Assembly (NCBI GenBank): GCA_037968895.1
Contig: JBBKWJ010000069.1
Location: 1-51,370 of the forward strand
DNA from: JBBKWJ01 sp037968895
GTDB lineage: Bacteria > Actinomycetota > Acidimicrobiia > Acidimicrobiales > SZUA-35
Reading direction: 5' to 3'
Length of the DNA stretch: 51,370 bases
This document shows positions 50,426 to 51,370 of this stretch, in pieces. A program made the position numbers and the translations under genes. The notes under the pieces are model-generated. The model was not told the DNA's origin. It was given only the letters and a program-made list of their open reading frames with translations, and did not search any database. How positions within the stretch are numbered: position 1 is the first letter of the stretch; every line of letters begins with the position of its first letter.

Positions 50426-51370
50426 CTACTCGTCTTCGGCAGAGTCTTCCGGTGGCCCAGCTGGAACGCATTGGCTGGCGACAGGCTTTGGTGACAGCTT
50501 GAGGCTCGAGAGTTCGGTTGCGAGTGGCCCCAGGGTCATGGCGAATTCGCCGGACCGGTCGACGACCGCAATCAAATTGTGCGATTCGTCAAGAATTGGC
50601 ATGCCAGCAGGCAACCGGGAATCGGTGAAAAAGGTTCTGAAGCTTCCACCGCGGGTACGGGTTGACGATTCAACCTCTAGTTCGGTGACGACCGGGTCGC
50701 CGCCCGCTGGGATTCGACTGAGATCGACAACGTAGACAGCACGGCCGTCAGGAATTCGGCCGCTCTTCCCTTTGACGAGACTCGTTTGGCTTGAAGCGGG
50801 GTTGATAGCAAGGAACCGACCATCATCGGTCGTACCGACAACGGCCCCGAAGTCGGCGAAGCCGGTTAGATCTTTGTCAGCGGGAATGAGCACGAGGTTG
50901 GAGGTGGCGAAACCGGCTGCGGTTGAACCATCGCAGTAGACACCTTGAACGGCCACAAGAGATGAGGCAATTGTCGGGGGGAGGCTTTTCGCATCGGAGA
51001 ACGCAACCTCGGTTGGCAACCCCGAATCGTCTGCAACACGATTTGAAGACAGCCAGCCGGTCAATGAGCCGAGTCCGAATACTGCGAACGCGGCAAGGGC
51101 CGCGGCGCCGAGGAGAAGGTTGTGGTGTTTCGAACGACCGAGTGTGGCCGACTTGTCGAGGCGGTTTGACCTTGCCATGACGGCGTAGATGCCCGTATCG
51201 CTTGTGGGAGGCGAAAGATCCTTCGAGGATCCACCTGCCCCTGGGGAGGGGGCAGATTTGTCATCGGCTGGCGGGGCGATCGGGGCCGACCGAGCTACTG
51301 GCTTTGGTCGTGATAGGAGCAGCTCGTCAAGGCTTGACGTCGAGGTCAGTTTTGATGGCGGAGGAGGCGG
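50426..51370 (-). CDS. Membrane-anchored extracytoplasmic protein, start beyond window
   Basis: The frame stays open to the last base, so the start lies outside. Visible part, 314 residues: a Pro/Ser-rich cytosolic stretch (PPPPPSKLTSTSSLDELLLS...), a basic patch RSNRLDKSATLGRSKHHN, a membrane helix (LLLGAAALAAFAVFGLGSLTGWL), and an external domain of about 200 residues with two cysteines (GVYCDGS; ASQCVPAG). The external part has trypsin-like hints (VAVQGVYCDGSTAAGFAT; RLPAGMPILDESHNLIAVV), but the catalytic serine motif is absent (LPAGMP in place of GDSG), so it may be an inactive protease fold. Function unknown. Confidence 0.7.
   Translation of the reverse strand, partial: PPPPPSKLTSTSSLDELLLSRPKPVARSAPIAPPADDKSAPSPGAGGSSKDLSPPTSDTGIYAVMARSNRLDKSATLGRSKHHNLLLGAAALAAFAVFGLGSLTGWLSSNRVADDSGLPTEVAFSDAKSLPPTIASSLVAVQGVYCDGSTAAGFATSNLVLIPADKDLTGFADFGAVVGTTDDGRFLAINPASSQTSLVKGKSGRIPDGRAVYVVDLSRIPAGGDPVVTELEVESSTRTRGGSFRTFFTDSRLPAGMPILDESHNLIAVVDRSGEFAMTLGPLATELSSLKLSPKPVASQCVPAGPPEDSAEDE

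Overview
The window reads as chromosome from an actinobacterium, most likely a member of class Acidimicrobiia (inference). The evidence is moderately high G+C, frequent GTG starts, a mycobacterial-type long LeuA, a PdtaR-type ANTAR regulator beside polA, and a backbone order that matches Mycobacterium tuberculosis from memory: hisC-B-H-A-F-I, trpE, trpC, trpB, trpA ... pdtaR, polA, rpsA, coaE, uvrB, uvrA. It differs from mycobacteria in having a separate trpF and a dissociated type II fatty acid synthase operon. Many start codons sit 6-8 nt after a TANNNT hexamer, as expected for leaderless mRNAs.

Region 1 (1-14.5 kb) holds amino-acid biosynthesis. It has a tightly overlapping his operon (hisC partial, hisB, hisH, hisA, hisF), then hisI overlapping trpE, and trpC-trpF-trpB-trpA followed by a small HIT-like protein. 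Between these lie an alpha/beta hydrolase, a solitary GroES-like protein, an MBOAT acyltransferase/SGNH hydrolase pair for probable surface-glycan O-acylation, ygfZ and an ABM-domain protein. trpC can only start at a CTG codon.

Region 2 (14.5-18.3 kb) has leuA with a 14-codon leucine-rich leader peptide and attenuator hairpin, an ECF sigma factor with its zinc-binding anti-sigma factor, a group II truncated haemoglobin and an HU protein.

Region 3 (18.4-23.8 kb) has a peroxiredoxin and fabZ on the plus strand, convergent with fabD-fabH-fabG-acpP-fabF on the minus strand. FabD carries an extra C-terminal lipoyl-like domain.

Region 4 (23.8-30.35 kb) has tRNA-Leu(CAA), a small coiled-coil protein, the ANTAR regulator, polA, a SAM methyltransferase and rpsA.

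Region 5 (30.4-43.7 kb) is a surface-appendage island lying where mycobacteria have rpsA directly followed by coaE. It contains a Tad/Flp export operon (cpaB, cpaE, cpaF, a von Willebrand A-TadB fusion, tadC and a polytopic membrane protein). Converging on it are two Flp pilin genes, a NarL-type response regulator with its GAF-domain histidine kinase, and a cassette of two secreted proteins that share an AASLGGV motif at their predicted mature N-termini and are encoded with a SipW-like (Ser/His) signal peptidase. This cassette is the best candidate for a poorly described system.

Region 6 (43.78-51.37 kb) has coaE, uvrB, uvrA (with a probable LexA box upstream), an SDR oxidoreductase and a membrane-anchored protein whose start lies beyond the right edge. 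No CRISPR array, transposase, integrase or rRNA gene was seen.
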